From: Atopsyche davidsoni
Lineage: Eukaryota; Arthropoda; Insecta; Trichoptera; Hydrobiosidae
Reading direction: 5' to 3'
Length of the DNA stretch: 64,000 bases
Assembly: GCA_022113835.1 (NCBI GenBank)
Contig: JAILWY010000009.1
Span: 9,028,001-9,092,000, forward strand
The translations under genes were made by a program, and so were the position numbers. The notes under the pieces are model-generated. The model was not told where the DNA came from. It searched no databases and worked only from the letters and a program-made list of their open reading frames with translations. Shown piece by piece: positions 23,736-35,955 of this stretch. The first letter of the stretch is position 1. Every line of letters starts with the position of its first letter.

Positions 23736-24775
23736 ATGCACATTCCCATAGAAAGTATTTTGTTTGCTATAAATCACGACTTAATGAGGTCATAAATTTC
23801 AAATCCGCTCCAGCATGCGATGCAATTGAGTTTATTTTGTTTACAAAGAATAACACTTTACGCCCAAATATAATGGATTATTTATAGGTTTTTTTGTTAT
23901 ATACAGATACAGACAGATATGAACATTATTAAAAATATTTGAGTGACAAGAAATTAAATATTCTCTTAAGTGTTATATGATTGAACAAAATAATACATTA
24001 AAGACTTACAATTTAGTTCAGTCAAGATATGTAAGCCCTCATTGTGATTTTATCGTTTTATAAGGCTTCGTAGGATTATCAAAGGAACATGAATTTTAAA
24101 TCGATACACCGGAGATTGCGTTGTTTTTCAATTTGTGAGCCACCCCTTGATTGGTTCTATCGCAAGTCTGTAGAAGTAATAACTTTCCACGCATTTTTTT
24201 TTTTAACAAAAAGCAATTTAAAATATTATGTAAAAGTATCAATTTTCATCAAAAACTTTGAAATGAGTTTAATTTTGAAATCACTAGAATTAAAACCAAA
24301 ATTTATTTTAATTTTAACGCCTTCTGAGACAAAGCTTCGATAAACTGAATCTTACAGAGTTTTAACTAACATATTTAATTTGGCGTTTGTGCAGCTTATA
24401 TCATAAGTGATGTAATTATTCTAACACACGACTACCTCCTCGTTCTCTTCACTCTGTTGCTTTTGCATGGCTGCCATTCTGTGCCCTGATCATGTGTAAA
24501 GTATCGGTAATGGAGTAGTGGATATGGAATAATTGTGGAGCGATGTGCTCTGGAAATACCTTGTCGAGGTGGGTGGGCTCATGCTATTGTTTCTGTAGCC
24601 TGCTGCATAAGGAGTATCAGATCTAAACGCCAGAGCTTTATAAGGAAATAAATATATAATAATTCTATTGGGCAGCAGCAATACGTAGACTTTTCCTTCC
24701 AATATAAAACTGCGGTGTAGAAGGGCCAAGGAATCCACTGCACTATTTTCCCCTTAGAAAACCATGAACCATGAA
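23736..24775. other. AT-rich stretch grading into retroelement region
   Basis: Mostly unremarkable. From about 24430 the composition becomes less AT-rich and may belong to the same decayed element as the RT fragment, but no reading frame here is recognisable. Confidence 0.4.
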
Positions 24776-24798
24776 CACTGAGCAGTATATGCTCAGTG
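24776..24798. repeat. Small perfect hairpin
   Basis: CACTGAGCA and TGCTCAGTG are 9-bp inverted arms around GTATA. It sits just beside the direct repeat that flanks the RT fragment. Confidence 0.55.
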
Positions 24799-24801
24799 CA
24801 A

Positions 24802-25138
24802 TGGTCGCCACCCTCCTCTGAGGAGATACCAGTACACTTGATGTAAAAGATGCCCTACAAATATTTTAAAATAAATAGCTTGTATATAATAATGAAAGTA
24901 CTGCGTGCTGTCTTAATCCTCACTTTGATTTTCTGGTCAGGATCCCAGTTCTCATTTAACCAGCTGCCCAAGTACTTGAATCTTTTTACTCTCTCCACTA
25001 CTTTGTTGTCTATATAGGTGTTGAAGTTGACAACCATTGTTTTCGTTTTTTCATACTCCAGCTGATTGTCCAAGAAAAAAATCGAAGGAAAAGGGGGCAT
25101 TGGAAGAAGGAAGTGGTCACCAACCTCCTACGAGGAGA
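24802..25138. repeat. Direct repeats flanking the RT remnant
   Basis: 24802-24826 and 25114-25138 match at 21 of 25 positions (TGGTCGCCACCCTCC... versus TGGTCACCAACCTCC...). They bracket the RT fragment. They could be a duplicated segment of the parent element or relics of a nested insertion; they are too long and diverged to be called a target duplication. Confidence 0.5.
24855..25100 (-). pseudogene. Non-LTR retrotransposon reverse transcriptase, C-terminal fragment
   Basis: An 81-residue minus-strand frame carries the region that follows the catalytic part of LINE-type reverse transcriptases in insects. Residues 18-24 read KTKTMVV, the usual KTK-MV motif; 41-53 read FKYLGSWLNENWD, the conserved F-YLG motif; 61-69 read RIKTARSTF, the following RI--A---F helix. 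A full RT domain is several hundred residues and the catalytic YADD motif, which would lie upstream, is absent. The frame stops at 24855 before the expected downstream C-x-FSVLLYG-type region, so this is a truncated dead copy. No poly-A or target duplication could be assigned. Confidence 0.8.
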
Positions 25139-26715
25139 GGCGACGAAAGAAGTAGATATAGTAATGCTGTTTTTAAGTGCGTGTAAATATACGGTGTGTG
25201 CAGAATACGCTTCACTTCTGGACAGGGTTTCAAAAATTGGCTTGATTCTTTCTTGGCTTCAAAAGACGAACAGTTCTTTTGGGATGGAATCCATATATTT
25301 GCCCGAAAGATGGGAAAATGTAGTGGCTAGCGATGGACAATACTTTGAATAGAATATATTGTACCAATTTTTCAAATCCAAAAAAATAATGCACACACAT
25401 TTAACAAAATTGATGATACGATAAACAAATATCTCTCATGGCTTTAAATTTTCGTAGAGATATGAAACGCTTGGGTGCTCTCGCGCTTAGTGAGTACTTC
25501 CCGGGCCCGCCTAACCTAACCTTGAGCCTGACATTAGAAGGGTATTTTTAGAAGTCCGCTGCCCGAGTAATGGCTCACTGGTTTCCAGGGAAATAAAGAT
25601 GAAAGTTTTTCGCAAAGTTGTTTGGAAGATCTCAGATCTCAATCTTTGGGTATTTACTTAAATTAATTTAAATGAAAAATTTTATTTCAGGGCTTCGGTG
25701 GCGCTTAATCATATTATAGCCGTATTTACTTACTATTTATAATACTCGCTATTATGTTTTTATTTCATGTTAATCAACGGTTAATATATATATTTTTTTA
25801 ATTTTTTTTTTTTTTAAATCATATCACCGGAAAATTTAATACAACATTTTCGGAAGAGATTTTACAATCGTGTTTATTACGAAAACTTATATTTCTTGTC
25901 AATTTACAATGAACATTCCAAGCAATATGTTATCATTTATATATATATTTTTATTTACGGCATTATTTGCTCTTTCAGAGATTGTGCAAGACAATTTTTT
26001 TGGATCGATTTCGTCCATAATTTGGCACCGCTTCGATGTCTTTGTGGGAAGTAAGATATATGCCTATAATAAATTATTCGTAATCATTAGTAAGTATAAT
26101 TTATTGATTTTTTATTTTACAAATAGGTACATATTATAAAGCATACTTCACAATGATTACACGAGTAATCGTGAATGAATGCGTCATTCTTTGTGGCGGT
26201 ACAGTTTGTATGTTAGGATCCGGAAATGCCTGTCCCAATAATTCCATAACAAATTATGTACAGCGTGTATTATATAAATTCCTTCGCCATATTTAGAGTA
26301 TCGATTCATCTCACAATCTGATTTTTTCAGCGGATGTACTTAATGTCCATAATAATTACACAAAGATTAATATCAACACTTTTTACTGTACATTAAATTA
26401 TTATTCTATTTAAATGCTAATAAATAACACCCCATTTAATAAATTTAAGCTCCTAATTGCGACGTTACCGAAGATTATAGTTTTTTCGCAACTTACGCCT
26501 ATCTCAAAATTAATGACTGAAAATATTTATTCCTCAGGCTCTTTTCTTACGACTTTTCAGATAGAAATATAATTATTTAATTAACTGAGTCGATTTTATT
26601 AAAGTTATAAATTATTAAATTACATTTCTGTGTTTATCGAAGTTTGGCTACAAGAACTTAATTTGTGTTTTTGTTTGCGATTTATTATATCACCGTAAAA
26701 TTGAAAACATCCTAT
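25139..26715. other. AT-rich non-coding stretch
   Basis: It holds CCTAACCTAACCT at 25510-25522 beside a short GC patch. At 25691 an acceptor-like ATTTTATTTCAG is followed by GGCTTCGGTGGCGCTT and an open run of 16 codons (frame ASVALNHIIAVFTYYL), possibly chance. The frames at 25113-25352 and 25870-26139 are not recognisable. Confidence 0.4.
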
Positions 26716-26724
26716 TGTGGCTCG

Positions 26725-26915
26725 GGTCATACATTTAGCGACGCGACACCCCACGCCGCTTGCAATAAATTTATTAACAAGCTCCCCCGTATTACTCTAT
26801 TATACATAATCTTCTTCTCATCGCTGCATTCACACTGCAACACTGGAGCGGCCCGCCATACAGGAGCTGCTATCTGCAGGGACTATCTACATCTCACACT
26901 CCGAGTAGCGCAAAA
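26725..26915. promoter_or_regulatory. GC-rich island with GATA-type words
   Basis: Contains GCGACGCGACACCCCACGCC, CTGGAGCGGCCCGCC and GCTATCTGCAGGGACTATC (two GATA-class sites in opposite reading). GAGCTATCTGCAG in the 33.2-kb island is nearly the same word. The frame at 26665-26922 has no recognised product. Confidence 0.35.
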
Positions 26916-27755
26916 CAAATAACATTTCACTAAAATTAACATGTTGTACTTAATAATTAATTTGAAAGTTGATATTAATAACAGTGAATTGTGAACAAAA
27001 CTCCGAAACTTATTTTAAAAAAGTTGGCGGCAAATGTGTTATATGAAATTGTCCAAAAAATAATATGCATAATCATCACCAAAGTAAAGACATCAAGACA
27101 TTATTCTAAATACCGTGAAACCGTGAATTTAAAAATACTACTATGGACAATCTTTAGTTGTTTTTTTAGGTTCTTACCTTCAATTTAGAGAAATAAGTTA
27201 AATGTGAGTACAAATAAAAAGATGTGCGATTTTAGTACTTCTTCACTCACTACACGCAATGATATAAACTATTTGATTATTGTTTAACGTAGGCATGATT
27301 CATTGCAGTTTTACATTTTATTCTCAGTCTTTTGATCCTGATATTGATGATGAGATTTTATTACAACATTGTAGTATTCAGCAACATATTAGATCGGTGG
27401 TTAAATCGTTGATTTCTGATACAAGCACACCCAAAAACTACGTTATTAGACTCACGCCCGCTTCGGATCGGTCGAAGACGGTTTGTAATGATATTTACAA
27501 GTGTCGGTACAAAGTGTATGTCAGTACGTGCGCTGTAGTTTATGACTATCATATTTAATGTACTTTACAGCTGCTTTATCTCCGTTCATAAGTCATTACG
27601 AAGCATATTAAATTCATACCCTTAAAGTGTCACCGCATTTTTTTCATTACGTTAAGAACGAAGATACAAAATCTAATCTACAATGTACGATTTAATTCAG
27701 CTATTTCAATTTTATTTACATTAAGTTTATTTAATGTTCAATGGCAGCACCAGTT
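26916..27755. other. AT-rich stretch with one unassigned frame
   Basis: A 92-codon plus-strand frame (27280-27558, internal read FDPDIDDEILLQHCSIQQH) is hydrophilic, but a 63-codon frame opposes it on the minus strand and no domain is visible. I cannot call it a gene. The rest is AT-rich. Confidence 0.35.
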
Positions 27756-27759
27756 ATTT

Positions 27760-27965
27760 CCTGCTGAGCTCTCCTCCAACAGTGGGTGCATTGTTGTTGG
27801 CAGTCGCAATTCCACCGCAGTCTCAGCGATAACTAAGGATAAAGGACCTCTTGGGCCGCGGTGGCTCTACATCTGTATGCAAAACCGAGCCGCCCAGCGC
27901 GCGACTGTACGAGTAGTGCGGGGAGAGAACTGGGTAATAATAGATATACCTCACGCGGCTATTGT
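27760..27965. promoter_or_regulatory. GC island
   Basis: Includes GCTGAGCTCTCCTCC, CGCAGTCTCAGCGATAACTA (a GATA site), TTGGGCCGCGGTGGCTC and CGAGCCGCCCAGCGCGCGAC. Candidate regulatory element. No exon recognised. Confidence 0.35.
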
Positions 27966-28670
27966 ATCTTGTACTAATATGTAATAAACAATGTTTATGG
28001 TAACCTGACCTGTATAAGAGAAAAATAAAATAACCATGGATGACTTTAAATTGAGAAAAGTAATGCTGTAATGAGAGAGACTATTTACAAATTTACATTC
28101 AAACCAGAATTTATTTTATATAGATCATTTGCTAGTGTATTGTAGTCTTTTTTTTTGCTTTTTATATATTTTTTATATTTACAAGAAAAACGTTTTTTAT
28201 ATCTTAACAAATATAAAATAGGCAAAATTGAGTAATATTAACATAAATATTATTATTTAAGAAGGTTTATACAATATTTTTTAGTTAAGTTGGCATGAAG
28301 AGTGCTGTTAAAGGAAAAAAGGATTACATTGATATATTTGAATCTATACATAGTTCAGCAATTTTGAACGATATATTGTAGCCCGCAATAAACGAAGTGA
28401 AATTTTATGAGTAATATTCGGTCTGGGTAACCACGGATCGGTAGTTGGCTTATGCAAAAACATATCAAATTTCACGAAAATACGCGAACTTAAAAATAAT
28501 GCAACAAGTCTTCTACTTTTTTAAGCGAAACCACAAGTGGTTTACAATTACACCTAAGTATTTGAGGTGCTTCTTAGAAAGTATTCAAACGAAAACGATC
28601 TTTCTTTCGTGGCATTAATTATGTGATTTTCGGAACAAGATAATAATCTGTACATGTATTTCAACTCAGT
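27966..28670. other. AT-rich non-coding stretch
   Basis: Nothing recognised. Confidence 0.55.
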
Positions 28671-28674
28671 GGTG

Positions 28675-28875
28675 TAGTTTGGGTGGGGCCATGACCGGCA
28701 AGGATTCGCTTCAGCTGAACGCTTCTTAAGTTAAGCACTACCAAGTTCCGCTCGACGCATTGTTCAGTGAAATTAAAAGTTACAATGTTTGCTGTTTAAA
28801 AATTTGACGCTCATTCAATTTTGTGACAGGCTGTATCCGTCAATGTCATTATTGTGACTGTGGGAAAATTAAAAA
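28675..28875. promoter_or_regulatory. Weak island
   Basis: A moderately GC-rich segment with GTGGGGCCATGACCGGCAAGG and TTCCGCTCGACGC, then a Su(H)-type TGTGGGAAA at 28859-28867. Low confidence that this is functional. Confidence 0.2.
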
Positions 28876-29635
28876 AAATAAATATCGATAAAAGAAATAA
28901 TTTAAAAAACTTTTTCATATAAATGAAAAAAAAAACGAAGATTCAAATGTTCAAATGACTCACTTTCAATTTCTGCGAGTAGATGTAAAGTGTGTGTCTG
29001 CAGATTGCTTAAGTATTTAAAAATATATGTGTATGAATTCATAGATTAAATAACTTATTTTAAAGATAAACTCATATAGAAAGAAGCCAAAGAAATTCAT
29101 TAAATCAAATAATTCGAGTACATTTTGATTTTTCGAAATCTCTATAATTTAACAGTAAAAACGGAATCATATCTAAATTTAAAATCTATTTAATTTTTAC
29201 TATTCTGAAATAATTACTATGCCTCTATGCCGATGTTTAAATGACGATATTAAATTAATTGATCATTTGATAATGGAAAATTTTATGAAACTGGATTAAT
29301 ATCTCAAATCTTAATAAATCAGTAAAAAACGGTAAAGAAATACCATGATTTTGATAATAAAGGAGATTTATGCACTGCTTAATACTTTTAATCGTATCTC
29401 ATCTTTTCTATCCCGAAATGCTTTTTGGGGCCCTTAAACCGTACTGGTACTGATGGCTGGGTAAGTCCTGAAGGACAGAAGAACTCGAACGATGTATGTA
29501 TATATAAACAATAGTAATTTGGTTGGCTCGAGCCTGAATGTCACCCTTAAGTGTACTTAAATAAAAAAAAAACATCAGAAGTAGATATAAGGTATAAATA
29601 ACGTGTAAATAAAAGGTAGAGAATCACATTAACTT
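28876..29635. other. AT-rich non-coding stretch
   Basis: Nothing recognised apart from a slightly GC-richer patch at 29420-29490. Confidence 0.5.
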
Positions 29636-29639
29636 ATTT

Positions 29640-29895
29640 CGGGAAATGCATCAGAGCGGAGTTATTGCGTCGTGTCTCAGGTAGGGTTTTCTTTTATTTG
29701 GGACGACTGTGTTGTTCCCAGTGCATTAAGCGGTATTAAAAAAAAAATTGCCCGAAACCGGTTTCAAGTAGCAAGTTTGCGCTAATACCGGTTTGTGAAT
29801 GTCAATGCAGGAACACAACACCTACTGTGGGAACGGACGGACTGTCCCAGACGATGAGTCTTTACTCGAAAATATTTATGTGAACTTCCTGCCTT
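29640..29895. promoter_or_regulatory. Island with Grainyhead-like palindrome and Su(H)-type site
   Basis: GAAACCGGTTTC (29754-29765) is a perfect palindrome containing the Grainyhead/CP2 core AACCGGTT. A second site, ACCGGTTTG, follows at 29787-29795. TGTGGGAAC at 29826-29834 fits the Su(H) consensus YGTGRGAAM. The flanks carry an imperfect inverted arrangement (TGTGTTGTTCCC upstream, GGAACACAACAC downstream). Grh plus Notch input is typical of epidermal or neural enhancers, which is an inference here. Confidence 0.4.
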
Positions 29896-30750
29896 ACTTG
29901 CTCTCTGTGGAGCACGATTAGATAGCGTTTGATTTCGTTATTTGATTACCGTTGAATATGTTAATGGTCAGATTCGATGCTTGTGACATTCGTTATGATT
30001 ATAAAAGCGATTTAAATTATTTATGAGATCTTTGCAAACCATCAACATGAGATTTAGATAGTGGATCAGATATAATTTACAAGGATATGTAAATAAATAT
30101 TTTATGGCATCGTACATTCAAATAAGACTTCATAATAAATAAAATTAAGGTGATGAAATACCTTGACGATAATAAATACCAATAACACTGTGAAAATTAT
30201 TTTAATTTAGATATGTTTAATATTTCCACACTAGTAACTCATTTTGACCAAAAACTGGTTGAGGGAAAGTAGACCAGGAATACATTGGTACAAAAATACG
30301 AAACAGATTAAACATTAATTAATAATTCTGTATTACTTTACATTATTTGCAATCAAAATACCCATCAAATCTAGATTATTATTGTATAATTTCATTGCTA
30401 TTGCTAATATTAATTTCAAACAAATTAAAAATACATTTCCAAAGGCAACGAGAACTAATCCAAGAATGCGACGCAATCTTTAGTACAAAGAGAGATATTG
30501 TTAAGTTGCGTAAAAGATCGACATTTTCTCATTAAGATACAGAAAAAAACATTAATACAGCATTAAAATGTAATCACAGAATATGCGCTCCAGAGGCGTT
30601 CATTTTTAATAATAAACATCCATTACTCTCCAACCGCAGCTATTATTGAATAAGCCTTTTTTTCAGTTTACACAATACTTTTAATTTTGCGGTCGATGCG
30701 GTTCTCAAAATGTATTGTAATCATTTTCACTTACACTTCAAAACAATAAG
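29896..30750. other. AT-rich non-coding stretch
   Basis: Nothing recognised. The frame at 30347-30535 is low complexity. Confidence 0.55.
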
Positions 30751-30754
30751 TTAC

Positions 30755-30905
30755 AAAAAGCGACCGTGTCTGTAATTACACCGATTGTGCCGGGCTATTC
30801 GGTAAGGCTTCGATTATGTGAGCCAATACTCTGCGCTGGCGATGTGATCTCACAGATAAAGCGGAGCTGCAATCATTATAAACCACGCGGTTTTAAATAT
30901 TATTA
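30755..30905. other. Moderate GC patch
   Basis: Includes GATTGTGCCGGGCTATTCGG and CTGCGCTGGCGATGTGATC. The plus frame 30766-30951 has no ATG and no recognisable product. Possibly a small regulatory island. Confidence 0.25.
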
Positions 30906-31195
30906 TAATAATGCACACCTACCTGGATTTTTTCTAGGTCATAGTAAGTAAGATCCCTTCCAATAACATTGAATTTAATATAAGTGATTTATTACATAAA
31001 ACAACATTCAGGTTTTGTGTATGTGCGTATATATAACTTCAGTATTACAAAATGAAGTAGTCGCTTAGTATTTTTGAAGGTTGTAATTGAGTCAGATACA
31101 TTTTGAAGATTTATCGCCGTGTTAATAAAGCAAAATGACGCAGATAGAAACGAGGCAGGATTTAGTTTTGTACATTCTTATTTCCATGTCAGGAG
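30906..31195. other. AT-rich non-coding stretch
   Basis: Nothing recognised. Confidence 0.5.
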
Positions 31196-31199
31196 TCTT

Positions 31200-31545
31200 A
31201 GAAATCCACCGCTATCGGAGGCTCGGGCGCATAAATCAAACCCGCACTAGGCCCGGCACCCGAACAGAACAATAGGCCGCCTCGGCCGCCGCTTAACGCA
31301 TGGCAGGTTGACCAAAGCCGGCACTTCCTGTCCGGCGGATGACCTCCCTTATCTTTCATCTCCGCTGCCCGAAGGGGGTACATCCGCCGTGCAAATAAAT
31401 GCACCCAATTTATGGACTGACGCAGGATGCATTTGCAGTTTGTGCACTGGTGATATTAATGAGCTTGTTTTGCCCCGCAGTTTTGTTGGAATAATAACGC
31501 CTGCACTTACATGAGTTATTACTGAGATCGCGGGCCGCAGTCACG
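31200..31545. promoter_or_regulatory. Large CpG-rich island with GATA and Hox-type words
   Basis: One of the largest islands, about 345 bp. It has a CpG core CCGCCTCGGCCGCCGC, CTTATCTTTC (GATA), GCGCATAAATC and CCAATTTATGG (caudal/Abd-B-type words), and repeated CCGGC/GCCGG. Overlapping frames on both strands (31198-31404 -, 31308-31514 +) reflect the low stop density of GC-rich DNA. Confidence 0.4.
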
Positions 31546-33160
31546 CCTTTCAGTTTGCAAAAAAAGTTTACAAATGACCATTGACAAGCTTCAGAACCAT
31601 TCTAAAAAAGTAAGAGTAACTTTGGTATTACCGTGGAATTAATTTGGCTTCGATTGTTTTACACCAACTATGAGGTAATTTATTCTAAACTCATTTAAAA
31701 TCGATGTAATTTTTTTTTAAAATTTTATGTGCTTTTTGAAAATTATGGTATTTTATTGGTTTTAAAATAATTCTTAGTATATATTTTGTTAAAGCTACTT
31801 AATAGCTAATAATGCAGATAATGTAATCGTGTGTAAGTTCTTAATAAAAAAAACATAAATACTTACTTGATTTACTACATACATAAAAAAAAAACATCTC
31901 GAAACAGACTCAGGATTCATAAAAAGGTTGGAGCCTTCCAGTAGATTTTTAGGTTCAGTGCTCTCGTTTGAACCCATGATAAAGTGGGCATATTTCCTGC
32001 TAGGGTATCTATAATTAATAAAATGGGTTTGGGTTCAAAAAATTAGTAGGTATTAAAAGGGTTTTTATTTTATTAATAATCGATTGAAGATGGATATTCG
32101 TAGCATTGCTTTTAATGGACCTTAAAAAATGATACTGAGAGTGTAATGAAAAAATTCTACATAAGCCGAAATTATTGTGTTAACGTTTTTTTATTTTTGT
32201 TTTGTTTACAGAACGGTACCAAGACCCTGAAGGTTGATTATTTTTGTATGTAGACCAAAACGCACGGTTAAAGTGTAAACTTACTTCAGTATTAAGTCTT
32301 TTGATTTCCGGGATCTGAATCTCAAGGGCAGGTGCTCGAATTGTTAACTCACAAAAAAAGTTAATTTCTAGTAACTGACAATTTTAATAATTAAATTCTG
32401 ATTACGTTGTTCTGCACGCGATTTGCAGATAAACTCACACATATTAAATCAAGGATAGTATTTTGATTATCATAGGAAGACTTTTGACACATAACGTGAT
32501 CATTAGCGTTATTTTTTTAATTTTAAAAGAAATTAATTATTTTTCGATAAAAAGGCGGAACTCTTGCGTTTTTCATACAAATGTTAAACATTCGTAACCT
32601 TGCAATAATCGTATTGCAATGGCAAAGTTAAGATAAAAATATATAAATACGAATACTTAGCATAGGTATTGTTCTAAAAATTTTTTTTTTAAGAATTTAA
32701 CATTACCATGATATATTTATATGATGTTTCAAAGAAAGACAAAAAAACTTCAATAAATATACAAGTACTGTACTGGGTTAGTTATTAGTTTGTAGTACTG
32801 GGTATTTATTTAAGCAATTATTAAGATGATATTATTAATTTAAATTATTTTTATATTGAATAACATTCATTTTCATTGCACACCTTAATATAAATAAATG
32901 TGTGTAGCTTGAAAATCAGTTGAAATTATCTTTACAGTATATATATATTTTTAAAGACGTACAGATAATTTTTCAATCCAAAATAGTCTAAAAATAAAAT
33001 ATGAAATACTTAAAACTATTTTAGGTTAAAATTGTTTAAGAAAACTTTTTTAATGTAATTTTTTTTTGTTATAAATCAACAACAATACTTTCAAAGGCAA
33101 GATCTCATTATTTATTAAATTCAAAGGTAGCGCATAGCAAGCTGTAAAAGCTCTTTATTA
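31546..33160. other. AT-rich stretch containing a candidate micro-exon
   Basis: Nothing but AT-rich sequence apart from the micro-exon candidate at 32212-32253. Confidence 0.5.
32185..32253 (+). other. Candidate micro-exon with strong acceptor
   Basis: A long polypyrimidine tract (GTTTTTTTATTTTTGTTTTG, then TTTACAG) ends at 32211 and is a textbook splice acceptor. It is followed by AACGGTACCAAGACCCTGAAG, a GC-richer 21-mer that reads NGTKTLK, then GTTGAT, a weak donor. Read through, the frame gives NGTKTLKVDYFCM and stops at 32253. It could be a 21-nt micro-exon or a short alternative 3' exon. I do not recognise the parent protein. Confidence 0.3.
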
Positions 33161-33164
33161 CAAG

Positions 33165-33365
33165 ACAATTCCGAGCAGACCGAGGCTGGGAATTTATCAG
33201 TCATCAACTTTCACATAGTTTTCTAGGGAAGCGGTCCGGCAGGAGCTATCTGCAGCCTTCTAATGAACCCATCCCATTGTGCGGAGACGCGAGCTTAATT
33301 GTACCACTCGCGGCCTTGCATACGTGACACATACGTGCTTGCCACGCGACTCGCAGCATTAGCTT
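33165..33365. promoter_or_regulatory. GC island with GATA word and repeated ACGTG
   Basis: Includes GCGGTCCGGCAGGAGCTATC, TGTGCGGAGACGCGAGC and a direct repeat ATACGTGACACATACGTGC. GAGCTATCTGCAG parallels the 26.87-kb island. Confidence 0.35.
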
Positions 33366-33920
33366 ATACAAGCAAAAAAAAAAAAAACTAAATTTATTGT
33401 ACTTTATATATCCATACCATACCATAAAATAATAATATATGTGTACCATAAAATAATAACATTCTGTTTTCTTATTACCAGACAATAGAAAATCTAATAA
33501 AAGATTTGATATTTGAATTAAACTATTTTGCGCAATTTAACTTCAAATTGTTTTAGTTTTCTTTAACATATAAGAATAAAAAGTTTTATTAAAAAGCAAA
33601 ATCTAAATAAAGTAAAAATTAAATATTAAAAATATAGCATATTAGATAAAAGCAAGATTTTCCGTATGGCAACACTTTTTACTATTAAGGAATCCGTTTT
33701 TATTTTTTAAAAAATGAAATACAAAAATAAAAATTTAATAACTAAATTATATAAAACAAGCTATGAAAATCTGATACACTTTTAGGATAAATCAAATTTG
33801 ATTTTATGCTCCTTATCTGTTGTTCTTGTAATTTTCTAATTATAAATAATGGCTTATACAATTGTAAACATGCAGTAGTTTTTAACGATTAATAAAAAGC
33901 AATTATCCAGCACATGCATT
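33366..33920. other. AT-rich non-coding stretch
   Basis: It begins with a 14-A tract (33374-33387) and a small imperfect tandem repeat, TACCATAAAATAATAA, at about 33417-33460. Nothing else. Confidence 0.55.
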
Positions 33921-33924
33921 ATCA

Positions 33925-34020
33925 CGTAGTATCCTGAGAACGTAGCAACATCACTGAGCAACACTCCCTCGGTACCGGTAAACGTCCTAGCACAACGGTC
34001 ACGTTCCGAACAAGCCTTTT
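33925..34020. other. Small GC patch
   Basis: Contains CCTCGGTACCGGTAAACG and ACAACGGTCACGTTCCG. Too short and isolated to interpret. Confidence 0.25.
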
Positions 34021-35955
34021 ATTATCTTCAGATCTAAAGTTCATAATTATTGCATGTCGTATTACGAACTGCTCTGTCATTTAAAGTTCTCATTTTATTT
34101 TCTCAACTTGAAAATAAAATTGTTAATATAAGCACATACTCAGAAAAATTAAAGCTTAAAAGAATTACATTATTATAATATGGCAATTATATTATACAAA
34201 ATATATTTATTGAAAATTGTATCTTCACAAACACGACGATGAAATGACAAAAGGACTTATTCTAATTTTTATAATTCTCGTTTTGGACGTCGAAATGAAT
34301 TTTGAAACACTGTGTATAATATCCATTGTGAAATTTATAAAAAATTTGATATACTTACATTGTCATAATGCATCATAAAAAAAAATCCTTGTTTCCATAT
34401 AACCTCAGCCCCTGACCCACATGTATCTTGCCCTAACAGCTGATCAATAAATTAATCTCTTTAAATAACTTACTGCAACGTCATAAAGATGAATTATTAT
34501 TTAATTAAATGTAAACTGAATTATGTTATATCGGATAATAACCTGTCGTGAAATTAGGTGAACTATCATTTTAAACTTAAAAAAATAAACTTTAAACCTG
34601 TTGATTGAGCAATAACGAATCGTAAGTTTGATTTATTCGTTTACATTCGTAATTGGTTGCCCACAACTTCTCAATATTTAAAAAAAATATATTTTATGTA
34701 TTGATAAAATGTAGATGTTTTTTTAGAGTATAAATCGTTTCAATGATAATATTTTATAAATGCTTAACAAAATTTCTGTACTACCATATAGGGTGTTGTC
34801 CATTTATGCTATTGTGGTAGTGGCTATTTTATTAAATAATAACCTAACCTAAGAAGCTCTACAAGAAAAAATTCCTAGAAATTTTTCAATACTTACATAC
34901 AGTATTCTTTAGAGCACGTACTGGCGGTACTATACTACACTCATCTTGAAAAAATAAATCAATCATCGTTTGACAACTGAAAGGATTTCCGATACATATC
35001 AAAATTATAGAGTCGGCATCCACAGCGGTGTAGATATAGAATACTCAATAGGAATACCAAGCCTACAGCTATTCAATAATCAAATATTTATAAATAATGC
35101 AATATGTGAAGTGAGATTTGTCGGACCTACAAGAAGCACTGCTGTCTAATTATAAGAGACACGTACAATCGAATTATAAATATTATACAACTTAAAAATA
35201 ATCGCCTTACAAGCAAAAGATATATTCAACGAACAGGAACAAATATCCTGGATCATAGTTCCATTGTTGTTTGGTTGTTAAGATTGAAAAAAATAACATG
35301 ACTTCGGGCGATTTATTGTTTTGTAAATAATATATTCGATAAAAGCCTCAATGATCAAATAGTTTATACGAATGAATGAAATTGAGATGCACTTAATATT
35401 TAAATAAAAACTAATCATATTTGTATGGAATTTATTTACCTTACAAGGTAAGAAATGAAACAGTAATCTTTTTAAGAAAATAAAAACTATATCAATAATG
35501 CATGTTTGTATTGCAAATAATAATAAATATCTAAATATGATAAATTTGAATATTTTAATGATTTCAATTGTTAGTTTGCAAGTAAGTGGTTTGAGTTTAC
35601 TTCATTGTATTTAGCCATACAAATAGAGAAAGCATTATTTAAATTCTATCGATGATAAAATACATGGTAAATCTATGCAATTAATATAAATAAAGTCAGC
35701 GTAAAATTATTTGTAATGCTATAAGCAAAATGTTATGTGAATAAAATTATTCACTTTGCTCAAAGGGTTCTTTACAATTACTGAGTTATATCTGCAATTT
35801 ACAATTTGTTAACTTTATCCATAAAATAATCCCTTAGTAATTTTGAAGTCTCGTGATAAATTCGATACTCGACCTTAGTTGGAATAGGTTGCCACACACG
35901 ATGATTTTATAACAATAATTATTACGTCCTTGTAACTTTGCATTACAGAAATAAG
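34021..35955. other. AT-rich non-coding stretch
   Basis: No gene. CCTAACCTAA at 34843-34852 is a telomere-like two-unit motif. Confidence 0.55.

Noticed and set aside
24490..24738. Minus-strand 82-codon frame downstream of the RT fragment, possibly the rest of the retroelement.
   Set aside because: It does not show the expected C-terminal RT motifs, and I cannot align it to the family from memory.
11539..28867. Single Su(H)-type TGTGGGAAA words at 11539 and 28859.
   Set aside because: About this many are expected by chance and they are not clustered.
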